Below are positions 35,139-43,614 of a stretch of 64,000 nt of DNA, piece after piece (the first letter of the stretch is position 1; every line of letters begins with the position of its first letter). Made by a program: the position numbers and the translations under genes. A model generated the notes under the pieces. The model saw nothing but the letters and a program-made list of their open reading frames with translations, did no database searches and was not told where the DNA came from. The DNA is from Vulcanimicrobiota bacterium (GTDB taxonomy: Bacteria; Vulcanimicrobiota; Xenobia; Xenobiales; JADMJV01), in NCBI GenBank assembly GCA_017307785.1, contig JAFKGI010000006.1:186001-250000 (forward strand), given 5' to 3'.

Positions 35139-36284
35139 ATGGTACCGAGCAACTTCATTCCTCACGCCGACCAGCTGGAGCGGCAGACTCCCCTATCCGA
35201 AGCCGTCTGGCCGGAACACGCGCTGGACATCTTCAGCGACCGCCTGGTCACGCTTTGCAGCGACGGCCAGTTGCGCGAAGTCATGACCGACTCCGCCCTA
35301 CCCCGCGAGGTCAAGAACGAAGTGGCCTGTCATCGGGTCAGCGTGCCTCAGGTGCGCAAGGTCTGGTTTTCCGACTATGCCCTGCTCAACGTCAAGACTC
35401 TGGGCACCGACGAAGGAGAAAGGGGCCAGCGCATGGCCCGCATGTCGGGCACGCTTTTTGACGATGGCCAGTTTGGCGAAGGCGAATTCGTGCTGCGCGT
35501 CAGCGAATTGCTCTACGCCCTCTGCGAAGCCGTGCAAAGTCCGTTTCGCTACGCCAACGGCGCCTTCTATGGTCTGGCCTTGCCCGGCGAAAGCGAAGAG
35601 GTTTTGCGCCAGGGCCGCGGCCTGGTCCTCGGTTACGCGGTGCCGCCGGCCGAACTGCGCGCCGCCGGCGTGGGCAACGAGGAATGGATGAAGATGGCCT
35701 TCTTCGAGTGCCTGCAGACCATTCAGAACGATATGAAAGAGATCAAGCCCAAAGCGCCGATTTCTCTAATGAATCTGCCCGTTCCCAGCCGGGCCATGTT
35801 GATCGCCGAACTGAAGCAGCAGGGCTACGACATTGTCCAGGACCGGGCCATCAGCAATATGAATCGCGGCACGCTGGCCGGGCGCATGCTCAAAGTCTTC
35901 GGCAATCTGACCGGCCAGGGCTTCACGCTGCCGCCCGAAGCCACCCTGGCGGATTACTTGAAAATCGGCCGCGAGACCCTGGCCAACGTTTTTGAGCCGA
36001 TTCCCTACCGCATGAAGGCCTTGCTGCCTCCCCCGCCTCCGCCCCCGCCCACGCCCCCGCGGCCGGAGTATTTGAACATGACGAGCAGTCCGTCCATCCC
36101 CAAGGCCAGCCCGCCGCCCCCCACGCCTCAGCTACCCACCACGCCGCGCAACGACTGGATGAACGACTTCGGCGGAGGTCCCGCCCCGACCCCGGCTCCT
36201 CCTCCAAAAAAACCTAAATCTTATACCCCTCCAACCCCGCCAAAACCGGCGGGCAAGCCCGATTGGGCAAAGGACTTCGAGTAG
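35139..36284 (+). CDS. Unknown protein with Pro-rich C-terminal tail
   Basis: 381 residues, no recognised family. The first 285 residues look globular (LDIFSDRLVTLCSDGQLREVM, FYGLALPGESEEVLRQGRGLV, LNLPVPSRAMLIAELKQQG). From about 290 the chain becomes Pro-rich (LLPPPPPPPPTPP) with two similar short motifs, NDWMNDFGG and KPDWAKDFE, at the C-terminus. Such W-x-x-DF motifs might bind a partner domain (inference). It sits between the methylase and the first TerF-type vWA gene, with a 42-bp gap to the latter, and may form one module with the following three genes. Confidence 0.7.
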   Translation: MVPSNFIPHADQLERQTPLSEAVWPEHALDIFSDRLVTLCSDGQLREVMTDSALPREVKNEVACHRVSVPQVRKVWFSDYALLNVKTLGTDEGERGQRMARMSGTLFDDGQFGEGEFVLRVSELLYALCEAVQSPFRYANGAFYGLALPGESEEVLRQGRGLVLGYAVPPAELRAAGVGNEEWMKMAFFECLQTIQNDMKEIKPKAPISLMNLPVPSRAMLIAELKQQGYDIVQDRAISNMNRGTLAGRMLKVFGNLTGQGFTLPPEATLADYLKIGRETLANVFEPIPYRMKALLPPPPPPPPTPPRPEYLNMTSSPSIPKASPPPPTPQLPTTPRNDWMNDFGGGPAPTPAPPPKKPKSYTPPTPPKPAGKPDWAKDFE

Positions 36285-36326
36285 GTACTGAGAATCGGCC
36301 CTGACCTCAAAAGCTTGGAGCCACTG

Positions 36327-37259
36327 ATGTCAGAACACGAACGCCCTACAGGAATTTTTTCCGACCTCCACGTCGAGGAAGGCGTGGTGCGCGCCACCCT
36401 GCTGCACGATCCTACCGTGGAAGGCCTGGACATGGCCATCTATATGGATGGTTCCGCCAGTATGAGCGACGAGTATGAGAACAAAGCCAAGACTCGCTCT
36501 TTCTGGGAATGGATCACCAGTAAACCTCCCGAGATTTTGCCCAACATGGTCGAGCCTCAGGTGCACTGGATGCTCGAGTACCTGGCCACCAAGGACCGCA
36601 ACGGACTGCTGCGCGTGGCTTACTGGGCTTGCGGCGAAGGCGGTAGCCAGATCGAGGTGATCGGCGAGCTGAGCGGCGTGGATGCCAAGAAAAACAAGTT
36701 TCCCGGCCCCATCAAGATGGGCCGCCGCACCATGCTGGTGCCGGCCCTGAAAGACTATGTCAACTACATGCGCAACCAGGTGAAAGAAGGCGCCAAGCAA
36801 GGCTGCGCCGTCATCATCACCGACGGAGAGCTGCACGACGCCGATGAGGTCAAAGCCTACAGCAAGCAGATTGCCGCCGACATCGTGGGCGGCCGCCTGC
36901 CCAAGATGAACTTCGTGCTGGTGGGCGTCGGTAAGGGCGTCAATGAAGAGCAGCTCGAGGAGATCTGCCACGCCGAATATCCCGGACTCGGTCATATGTG
37001 GTGTCACCGCATCGCCGAGGAAATCACCGAGGTAGCCCAGTTGGTAGCCGTGTTGGTGGACGAGAACATGACGGTGGCCGCCGGCGGCACCGTTTATGAC
37101 GACCGCGGTGGCGTGGTCAAAGTGTATGAAGCCCGTCTACCGGCCGTGCTCGAATTCTCCGTTTATGAGGGCTGCAAGAGCTTCACGCTGGAGGTCAGCG
37201 GCCAGAAACACACCCAGGTAATCCCTGAAGAAGAGCACCACGACGACGACGACGATTAG
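36327..37259 (+). CDS. TerF-type vWA domain protein, copy A
   Basis: 310 residues. The body is a von Willebrand factor A domain of the TerF/TerY-associated kind: AIYMDGSASM gives the MIDAS Asp-x-Ser-x-Ser, VIITDGELHD supplies the later metal Asp, and FVLVGVGKGVNEEQL follows. N-terminal TLLHDPTVEGLD is shared with the next gene, as are MWCHRIAEE and GRLPKMNF, so the two are tandem paralogues. The C-terminus is acidic (HHDDDDD). vWA proteins of this type sit with TerD family genes in metal-stress or ter gene clusters. A role with the metal ATPase downstream is inferred from gene order. Confidence 0.85.
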   Translation: MSEHERPTGIFSDLHVEEGVVRATLLHDPTVEGLDMAIYMDGSASMSDEYENKAKTRSFWEWITSKPPEILPNMVEPQVHWMLEYLATKDRNGLLRVAYWACGEGGSQIEVIGELSGVDAKKNKFPGPIKMGRRTMLVPALKDYVNYMRNQVKEGAKQGCAVIITDGELHDADEVKAYSKQIAADIVGGRLPKMNFVLVGVGKGVNEEQLEEICHAEYPGLGHMWCHRIAEEITEVAQLVAVLVDENMTVAAGGTVYDDRGGVVKVYEARLPAVLEFSVYEGCKSFTLEVSGQKHTQVIPEEEHHDDDDD

Positions 37260-37270
37260 GCCCGATTTTT

Positions 37271-37297
37271 GGAGCAGGGGCCGCGAGGCCCCTGCTG
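37271..37297. promoter_or_regulatory. GC-rich hairpin between the vWA genes
   Basis: GCAGGGGCC and GGCCCCTGC form a 9-bp perfect stem with a 4-nt GCGA loop in the 78-bp gap. There is no U tract after it, so it is more likely an mRNA-stabilising or attenuating hairpin than a full terminator. Confidence 0.5.
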
Positions 37298-37337
37298 TAA
37301 ACAGTCAACATCTACCTTCTGAGGAGTTTGCCGCGCC

Positions 37338-38297
37338 ATGAGTGGACATGAAGTCATCGTAAAGCCGTTTTCCGACGTGCATAACAAAGGCGGTCACGTC
37401 ATCGCCACTCTGCTGCACGACCCGACCGTGGAAGGCCTGGACGTAGCCCTGTACATGGACGGGTCGGCCAGCATGGAAAACGAGTACGGGCCGCGCGGCA
37501 TTCTGGCCAAACTCGGTCCGGTGCGCAACCAGGTCGAACCCCAGATGCGCTGGATGCTGCAGTACCTGGCCACCAAAGACAAGGACGGTTTTCTGCGCAC
37601 CGCCTACTGGGCCACCGGTGACGGCTCCCAGCTAGAGCAGTTGGGCGACCTGGACGGCGCCAAGTCCGACGACTACAAGTTTCCCGGCCCCAAGTTCTAC
37701 GGCAAAGCCACCGTGCTGCTGCCGGTGCTGCGCGACTACATCGCTCACATCCGCGAAGAAGTCGGTAAGGGTGCCAAGCGCGGTCTGGCCGTCATCATCA
37801 CCGACAGTCAGGTCAATGACGCCGAGGACTGCAAAGCCTACTCCGCTCAGGTGGCCAAGGAAATCGTGGCCGGACGCCTGCCCATGCTGAACTTCGTGCT
37901 GCTGGGCGTGGGCGCCAAAGTGGACGAAGAGCAAATGGAAGAGCTGTGCCACGCCGATTATCCGGGCGTGGGCCATCTCTGGTGCCACCGCGTGGCCGAC
38001 AAGATGGAAGAAATGGCCGAACTGGTAGCCGTGCTGGTCGACTCCACCATGACGGTGGGCGCCGGCGGTAAGATTTATTCGAATGACGGATCCTTGATCA
38101 AAGAGTACGAGGGTCGCTTGCCTGCCGTTCTAGAATTTGACGTTCCCGAGGGGTGCACAGCTTTCACTCTAGAAATTGAAGGTCAGCGCTTTACGCAACC
38201 ACTGCCCGAGGAACATGATGACGACGACGATGATGATGACCATCACCAAGCCCCGCCCACGGCTCCGCCTCCCCGGCGGCACGGCCACGGCCACTAA
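37338..38297 (+). CDS. TerF-type vWA domain protein, copy B, with Asp/His-rich tail
   Basis: 319 residues; closely related to copy A. MIDAS ALYMDGSASM and VIITDSQVND; HDPTVEGLD and LPMLNFVLLGVG are shared. The tail runs through a Asp tract of 8 or more, HHQAPPTAPPPRR and HGHGH, a likely metal-binding end. The His-rich tail leads straight into the neighbour, whose first 430 residues are also His-rich, with 23 bp between the stop and the next ATG. This makes metal handling the most plausible shared theme. Confidence 0.85.
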   Translation: MSGHEVIVKPFSDVHNKGGHVIATLLHDPTVEGLDVALYMDGSASMENEYGPRGILAKLGPVRNQVEPQMRWMLQYLATKDKDGFLRTAYWATGDGSQLEQLGDLDGAKSDDYKFPGPKFYGKATVLLPVLRDYIAHIREEVGKGAKRGLAVIITDSQVNDAEDCKAYSAQVAKEIVAGRLPMLNFVLLGVGAKVDEEQMEELCHADYPGVGHLWCHRVADKMEEMAELVAVLVDSTMTVGAGGKIYSNDGSLIKEYEGRLPAVLEFDVPEGCTAFTLEIEGQRFTQPLPEEHDDDDDDDDHHQAPPTAPPPRRHGHGH

Positions 38298-38320
38298 TTT
38301 CCCGATGGAGGTCCGCCGGC

Positions 38321-41300
38321 ATGGCTAACACCGAAAAGTGCTGTGGTCACAACCACGAAACCGGTGGGGCCTGCGGGCACCAGGATTGCGCACACGACCA
38401 TTCGGCCTGTGAGCACGAGCACAAGGAGTGCGCCGTCGGTTGCTGCGGCCATGACCACGACAAGGGCGGACCTTGCGGTCACGATCATTCGGCCACCGGT
38501 CATGATCATTCCGCCTGCGGCCATGACCATTCGGGTTGTGCCCACGAGCACGTGGAAAAATGCTGCGGCCACAATCACGAGACCGGTGGGCCCTGCGCTC
38601 ACGAAAAGTGCTCCCACGACCATTCGGCCTGCGAGCACGAGCACAAAGAGTGCGCGGTCGGTTGCTGCGGCCACGACCACGACAAGGGCGGACCTTGCGG
38701 TCACGATCATTCGGCCACCGGTCATGATCATTCGGCCTGCGGCCACGACCATTCGGGTTGTGCCCACGAGCACTTAGAGAAGTGCTGCGGCCACAATCAC
38801 GAGACCGGCGGGCCCTGCGCTCACGAAAAGTGCTCCCACGACCATTCGGTCTGCGAGCACGAGCACAAGGAGTGCGCGGTCGGTTGCTGCGGCCACGACC
38901 ACGACAAGGGCGGACCTTGCGGTCACGATCATTCGGCCACCGGTCATGATCATTCGGCCTGTGGCCACGACCATTCGGGTTGCGCCCACGAACACGTGGA
39001 AAAATGCTGCGGTCACAATCACGAGACCGGCGGTCCCTGTGGCCACGCCCGCTGCGATCATGACCACAACGCCTGCGAACACGACCACAAAGATTGCGCC
39101 ACCGGCTGTTGCGGCCACGATCACGAAAAGGGCGGGGCCTGCGGGCACGACCATTCGGTCAGCGGGCATCACCACTCGAGTTGTGGTCACGACCATTCCC
39201 AGTGCAGTCACGACCACTCCCAAGGGGAACACGCTCACTCCAGCTGTGGACATGACCATTCCCATAGCGGCCACGGCCATTCCCACGCCGCCCAGGCGGT
39301 CGTCTTGCCCAGCACGGGAGACACCCGCGAGGACACGGCCCGCGCGGTGGTCGCCGCCTTTGTGGCCAGCACCACCCACACCCACAGTGGCCACGGCCAT
39401 GAGCATTCCAGCTGCGGCCATGACCATTCCAACAACGGCCACGGTCATGGAGAAAGTTGCGGCCACGATCATTCCCAGAACGGGCACGCCCACTCGGCCT
39501 GCGGCCACGATCATTCTCACGGCGGCCACGACCATTCCAGCTGCGGTCACGATCACTCGCACAGCGGTCACGCTCACGCCCACGGCGACAGCTGCAGCCA
39601 CGACCACGGCCCTCCGCCCACTCAGCAGCACACCACCCGTCCCGCCGAAGACGGTGGCTGGGCCTGCCAGTTCCGCCTGGCCGACCTGCTGCCCGGCGAG
39701 ATCGACGAGCACGGTCGCACCGAGAAGCTGGTGGAAGAACTGCAGGCGCGCGCCGGCATCACTCGCGTGCACGTGCGTCGCGACCAGTCCATCCCCGAGC
39801 TCTGCGTCCACTATGAACCCGGTCAAATCGGCCTGGAAGAAGCGGTGGGACTGGCCAAACTGACCAGCTCCCAGGTGGCTTCCCGCTATCAGGCCAAAAG
39901 CTGGTTTGTACGCGGCATGGATTCGTCCACCTGCGCGGCCGTGGTCGAGCACATTCTGACCCGCAGCAAGGGCGTCATTCAGGCCAACGTCTCCTACGCG
40001 GCCGAACGCGTGGTCATCGAATACGACACCAAAGCCACCAATTTAAAGCAACTGGAAGCGCGCGTGCGGAGCTCCGGCTACGAACTCGAGGAGCCGCAAA
40101 AAGGTCACGCCTGCTCGTGCCACGCCCACGGCTCGGGATTGGCTCCACTGCTGGAGATGCCGCTCTGCTTCGCGGCCGGCGCTCTGCTGGCGGTGGGTTG
40201 CCTGCTCAGTTACCTTCACGTCGGCGGCGTTTACGGGCCCCAGGCCTGCTTCTTGCTCTCGATGTTCTGTGGTGGCTTCTTCGCCGTGCGCGGCGCCTGG
40301 AATTCGGCCACCCAGGGCCGCGCCGACATCGAAGCCTTGATGATTCTGGCCGCCGTCGGCGCCGGCTTGTTGGGCAAGCTCTTTGAGGGCGGCTTCCTGC
40401 TCTTTCTCTTCAGCCTGGCTCACGCTCTTGAACATCGCGCCATGGAAAAGGCCCGCAAATCCATCGAGTCCCTCACCAAATTGCGTCCCGAAAACGCCCT
40501 GCGCAAGCGCGGGGACAAGCTCGAAACCGTGCCTATCAACCAGTTGATGCGCGGCGACCGCGTGCTCATCCGTCCCGGCGACCGCGTTCCCGTCGACGGA
40601 GTGGTGCGCGACGGCGTCTCCACCCTGGACCAGGCGGCCGTGACCGGCGAATCCGTGCCGGTCACCCGCAGCCCGGGCGAGTCCGTCTTCGCCGGCACCG
40701 TCAACGTGGACGGCACCCTGGAAGTAGAAGTGACCCGTTTGAGCGGTGAATCCGTGCTGGCCCGGGTGGTCGACATGGTGGCCGAAGCCGAAGCCCGCAA
40801 AGGGCCGTCGCAGCTTTTCGCTCGCCGGGTGGAGCAGCGCTTTGTGCCCATCGCGCTGGCTGGTGCTCCTACCTTGACGCTGGTTCTCTGGCTGGGCTTC
40901 CACGTTCCCGTGGCAGATGCCGTCCTGCGCGGTATCTCGGTGCTGGTGGCCGCCTCGCCCTGCGCTCTGGCTATCGCCACCCCGGCGGCCGTGCTCTCGG
41001 CGGTGGCCCGCGCCGCCAAATCGGGCGTGCTGGTCAAAGGCGGCAGCTACCTGGAATCTCTGGGCAACCTGAACGCCATTGCTTTCGATAAAACCGGCAC
41101 TCTCACCGAGGGCAAACCCAAAGTGGTGGTGGTCCAGGCCGGAGAAGGCGTCAGCGAGCAAGACTTGCTCTCGACCGCCGCCGCCCTGGAAAATCAGTCC
41201 TCCCATCCGCTGGCCAAAGCCATCGTGGAAGAAGCCGCCAGCCGCAACTACCTGGTGCCGCTGGCCAGCCAGACGCGCGCCCTGCTGGGCAAAGGCCTGT

Positions 41301-42022
41301 CCGGTCAACTGGCCGGAGAGTCCGTCCAGGTCGGCAGCCTATCGATGTTTGAAGGCCAGAACATTCCCTCGTGGGTTCACGACGGAGTGATCAAGCTGCA
41401 AGAATCTGGCCGCACCGCCGTGGTGGTGGAGCGGGCCGGCAAGTATCTGGGCATTCTGGGTCTGGCCGACGTGGCCCGCAAGGACGCCGTGCGCACCATC
41501 AAGCGCCTGCGCAGTCTGGGCGTGAAGAAGACCGTGATGCTCTCGGGCGACAATCTGGTGACGGCCAAGGCCGTGGCCGGCGAGGTCGGCGTGGACGAAG
41601 TGCGCGCTCCCCTGATGCCCGAGGACAAGGTTCACGCCGTGCGCGAGCTGGCCAAGCAAAACACCGTGGCCATGATCGGCGACGGCGTCAACGACGCACC
41701 CGCGCTGGCCTCCGCCTCCATCGGCGTGGCCATGGGCGGCGCCGGCTCCGACGTGGCTCTGGAAACGGCCGACGTGGTGCTGATGGGCGACAACCTCGAA
41801 GCCCTGCCTTTCGCGGTGGAACTGGCTCGCCACTCGGTGCGCGTGATCAAGCAAAACCTGTTTATCGCCATCGGCGTGAGCGCGATGCTGGTGACCGCTT
41901 CCTGCTTCGGCTGGGTGAAGATCAGCGAGGCAGTCGTGCTTCACGAGGGCAGCACCCTGGTGGTGGTCGGCAATGGACTGCGGCTGCTCTGGTTCAAGGG
42001 CAGCCGCCAGGCCGTGGCCTGA
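38321..42022 (+). CDS. P1B-4-like metal ATPase with about 430-residue His/Cys-rich repeat domain
   Basis: 1233 residues, far longer than the 650-850 typical of P1B ATPases. Residues 1-430 consist of His/Cys-rich motifs such as CCGHNHETGG, CEHEHKEC and CGHDHSACG. About 440-590 hold two HMA-like ferredoxin folds; the second has GMDSSTCAA, so only one of the two Cys of GMxCxxC remains. The ATPase core follows: DQAAVTGESVPV, ASPCALAIATPAA (SPC membrane motif), AFDKTGTLTEG (phosphorylated Asp about 921), MIGDGVNDAPALA and HEGSTLVVVGNGLRLL near 1207. SPC together with HEGG/HEGS-T in the last helices is the P1B-4 pattern (Co/Zn/Fe exporters, HMA1, CtpD). Substrate inferred only. Confidence 0.92.
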   Translation: MANTEKCCGHNHETGGACGHQDCAHDHSACEHEHKECAVGCCGHDHDKGGPCGHDHSATGHDHSACGHDHSGCAHEHVEKCCGHNHETGGPCAHEKCSHDHSACEHEHKECAVGCCGHDHDKGGPCGHDHSATGHDHSACGHDHSGCAHEHLEKCCGHNHETGGPCAHEKCSHDHSVCEHEHKECAVGCCGHDHDKGGPCGHDHSATGHDHSACGHDHSGCAHEHVEKCCGHNHETGGPCGHARCDHDHNACEHDHKDCATGCCGHDHEKGGACGHDHSVSGHHHSSCGHDHSQCSHDHSQGEHAHSSCGHDHSHSGHGHSHAAQAVVLPSTGDTREDTARAVVAAFVASTTHTHSGHGHEHSSCGHDHSNNGHGHGESCGHDHSQNGHAHSACGHDHSHGGHDHSSCGHDHSHSGHAHAHGDSCSHDHGPPPTQQHTTRPAEDGGWACQFRLADLLPGEIDEHGRTEKLVEELQARAGITRVHVRRDQSIPELCVHYEPGQIGLEEAVGLAKLTSSQVASRYQAKSWFVRGMDSSTCAAVVEHILTRSKGVIQANVSYAAERVVIEYDTKATNLKQLEARVRSSGYELEEPQKGHACSCHAHGSGLAPLLEMPLCFAAGALLAVGCLLSYLHVGGVYGPQACFLLSMFCGGFFAVRGAWNSATQGRADIEALMILAAVGAGLLGKLFEGGFLLFLFSLAHALEHRAMEKARKSIESLTKLRPENALRKRGDKLETVPINQLMRGDRVLIRPGDRVPVDGVVRDGVSTLDQAAVTGESVPVTRSPGESVFAGTVNVDGTLEVEVTRLSGESVLARVVDMVAEAEARKGPSQLFARRVEQRFVPIALAGAPTLTLVLWLGFHVPVADAVLRGISVLVAASPCALAIATPAAVLSAVARAAKSGVLVKGGSYLESLGNLNAIAFDKTGTLTEGKPKVVVVQAGEGVSEQDLLSTAAALENQSSHPLAKAIVEEAASRNYLVPLASQTRALLGKGLSGQLAGESVQVGSLSMFEGQNIPSWVHDGVIKLQESGRTAVVVERAGKYLGILGLADVARKDAVRTIKRLRSLGVKKTVMLSGDNLVTAKAVAGEVGVDEVRAPLMPEDKVHAVRELAKQNTVAMIGDGVNDAPALASASIGVAMGGAGSDVALETADVVLMGDNLEALPFAVELARHSVRVIKQNLFIAIGVSAMLVTASCFGWVKISEAVVLHEGSTLVVVGNGLRLLWFKGSRQAVA
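38327..39214 (+). repeat. 222-bp tandem repeat within the ATPase gene, four copies
   Basis: Copies start in phase at 38327, 38549, 38771 and 38993. Copies 2 and 3 are nearly identical, copy 1 close, copy 4 more diverged. 222 bp equals 74 codons, so length changes keep frame. From 39215 to about 39610 the same HDHS-type units continue but with shorter and irregular spacing. Confidence 0.9.
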
Positions 42023-42582
42023 TTCTGGACACTCTCCCCGACCGTCTTGGTCCCGATCTGCGTCTGGTTCTGGTAGGCATCAATCCGAGTTGCTACGCGG
42101 TGGCCCACGGTCACTATTTCGCGCGTCCTCAAAACCGGTTCTGGCCGGCTTTTTCGGCCTCCCGGCTAGGTCAGCCGATCTGTCGGGCGCTGGGAGTGGA
42201 GCGCCTGCGGCCGGAGCACGACCTGCTGTTGCCCCAGTTCGGCATCGGTCTGACCGACGTGGTCAAAACCCCCAGCGTCAGTGCCAGTTCGGTAACGCCC
42301 GAGATGTACCGCGAGGGCGTGCCGCGTTTGAGCGCCAGCTTGCGAGAGTGTCGGCCCCGGGTGGTGGCTTTTCACGGGATGACGGGCTACCGGCCCTTTT
42401 TGCGACACGCCCTCGGCTCGAAAGCCAGGGCCGAGTGGGGGCTGCAGCCCGAGACTCTGGAGGGCATTCCACTCTACGTCCTTCCCAATCCCAGCGGGGC
42501 CAATGCCCACTTCAAGCCGGCCGAACTGGTGGCCGGCTATGACAGGCTGGCGGAATTCTTGGAGAGCGGCTCCTGCAAGTAA
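42019..42582 (+). CDS. mug: Mug-type G/U mismatch DNA glycosylase, non-canonical start
   Basis: About 187 residues. VLVGINPSCYAV (GINP), HYFARPQNRFWPAFSA, DVVKTPSVSASSVTP, VVAFHGMTGYRPFL and YVLPNPSGANAHF are the standard Mug/TDG motifs, with the catalytic GINPS in place. No ATG, GTG or TTG exists in frame between the ATPase stop and the GINP strand; the candidates are CTG at 42019 or ATT at 42022, overlapping the ATPase TGA. Translation probably depends on re-initiation at the ATPase stop. Initiates repair of G:U or G:T mismatches. Confidence 0.83.
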   Translation: MILDTLPDRLGPDLRLVLVGINPSCYAVAHGHYFARPQNRFWPAFSASRLGQPICRALGVERLRPEHDLLLPQFGIGLTDVVKTPSVSASSVTPEMYREGVPRLSASLRECRPRVVAFHGMTGYRPFLRHALGSKARAEWGLQPETLEGIPLYVLPNPSGANAHFKPAELVAGYDRLAEFLESGSCK

Positions 42583-42896
42583 ATGCGAATGGTCTGGCGG
42601 ATGATGTTGAGCAGGCGCTGCGGAACCGGGGCCAGGGTCGACTCGGGGTCGGGCAAACTCAATCCCAACTGACGGTAGATCTCGGTGCGGATCACCAGCC
42701 GCATGCCTTTCGGCAGGGGATCTGGAACGGGGGCCAGGACCGGTTGGCCCTGGCGGGCACAGACCACTTCGTCCCAGATGGCCTGACGCAAATCCGGCGG
42801 ACAGCCCTCGTCCCGGGGCGGTTTTGGTCGGTGCGGTTTCTCTCGGCTCATCCAGTTGAGCAAGCCGAGCGCCATGCGTTCTACCAGCTTGTCCAT
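42537..42896 (-). CDS. Small hypothetical protein (119 residues)
   Basis: No family recognised. MDKLVERMALGLLNWMSREKP is amphipathic and the rest is Pro/Arg-rich with an unassigned globular stretch (LRQAIWDEVVCARQGQP, LLNIIRQTIRIYLQ). No signal peptide. The 3' end overlaps mug by 46 bases in the opposite direction. It lies 36 bp downstream of the exported protein at 42933-43586 on the same strand and may be co-transcribed with it. Confidence 0.5.
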   Translation of the reverse strand: MDKLVERMALGLLNWMSREKPHRPKPPRDEGCPPDLRQAIWDEVVCARQGQPVLAPVPDPLPKGMRLVIRTEIYRQLGLSLPDPESTLAPVPQRLLNIIRQTIRIYLQEPLSKNSASLS

Positions 42897-42932
42897 GAGT
42901 AGTAGATTCGTCCTGCGGAGGTCTGTGCCTCT

Positions 42933-43586
42933 CTACAAATCCGGCCTGGGCAGCGGCTGGCCCGGGCCTTCCAGAATTTGGCGAGTCTGATCAATGCGCG
43001 GATAGCCCGCCGGAAGGCCGTGATCGCCGTCGCAACGGATGGTGAAGCGCGAGCCTTCCTGCTCAAGATGATAGGCACCACCAGCCGGACAGCGGACGTC
43101 ATCGGCAAAAGGACGATGGTCCAGCAACCGGGTGGCCAGTCCGTCCAGCGCCAGGGAGCACTGGACGAGTTTGATTCGAGTCGGCTCTTTGACGCGCTGG
43201 CGGAAGCGGATCGATTGAAAAAACGGGTCCGGCCGCTGGCCGCTGTAGTAGACGGAGAACTCGTAGACGAATCCGTTGGCGGCGAACTCCTGAACCAGGT
43301 GGTGGCGGCCCTGAGGAGACACGGTGTGAAACTCTTGACCGGCAACCGTTCCGACCTGAAGCGTCCGTTCTTCCACGCCCTTCTCAAGCGAATGAAAGAG
43401 ACGGGAGGTCTCGTAGTAGCGCTCCGGGGCCTGATTCCAGGTCTTGAGTGCGAAAGCGTAGACGTCACCCTGGTGAAAGATCATGAAGCCACCGGGACGG
43501 TCCGGAACCTGGGCCGGGAAATCGGCCTGACATTGGCCGTCGGCACTGGTATAGGAGACCGCCAGAGCCAGGAGAAAAGCGAGCAT
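42933..43586 (-). CDS. Exported hypothetical protein (217 residues)
   Basis: N-terminal MLAFLLALAVSYTSADGQCQ is a short signal peptide. The mature part is rich in aromatic residues (YRYYETSRLFHSLEK-like and EFAANGFVYEFSVYYSG), probably all-beta; no family recognised. The 28-bp gap to the divergent gene at 43615 is short for two promoters. Function unknown. Confidence 0.6.
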   Translation of the reverse strand: MLAFLLALAVSYTSADGQCQADFPAQVPDRPGGFMIFHQGDVYAFALKTWNQAPERYYETSRLFHSLEKGVEERTLQVGTVAGQEFHTVSPQGRHHLVQEFAANGFVYEFSVYYSGQRPDPFFQSIRFRQRVKEPTRIKLVQCSLALDGLATRLLDHRPFADDVRCPAGGAYHLEQEGSRFTIRCDGDHGLPAGYPRIDQTRQILEGPGQPLPRPDL

Positions 43587-43614
43587 TTCAGGGCCGTTCG
43601 GGAAGACGCAAGGG

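Noticed and set aside
38327..39214. CRISPR-like array
   Set aside because: The 222-bp repeats are coding, contiguous, without spacers, and no cas genes are near.
38294..39952. Long minus-strand frames opposite the His-rich repeats
   Set aside because: Complement of His/Gly codons gives Val/Met-rich frames without stops; they track the 222-bp repeat exactly.
41371..42018. Upstream extension of the mug frame inside the ATPase gene
   Set aside because: Out-of-frame shadow of the ATPase; no glycosylase motif before GINP.
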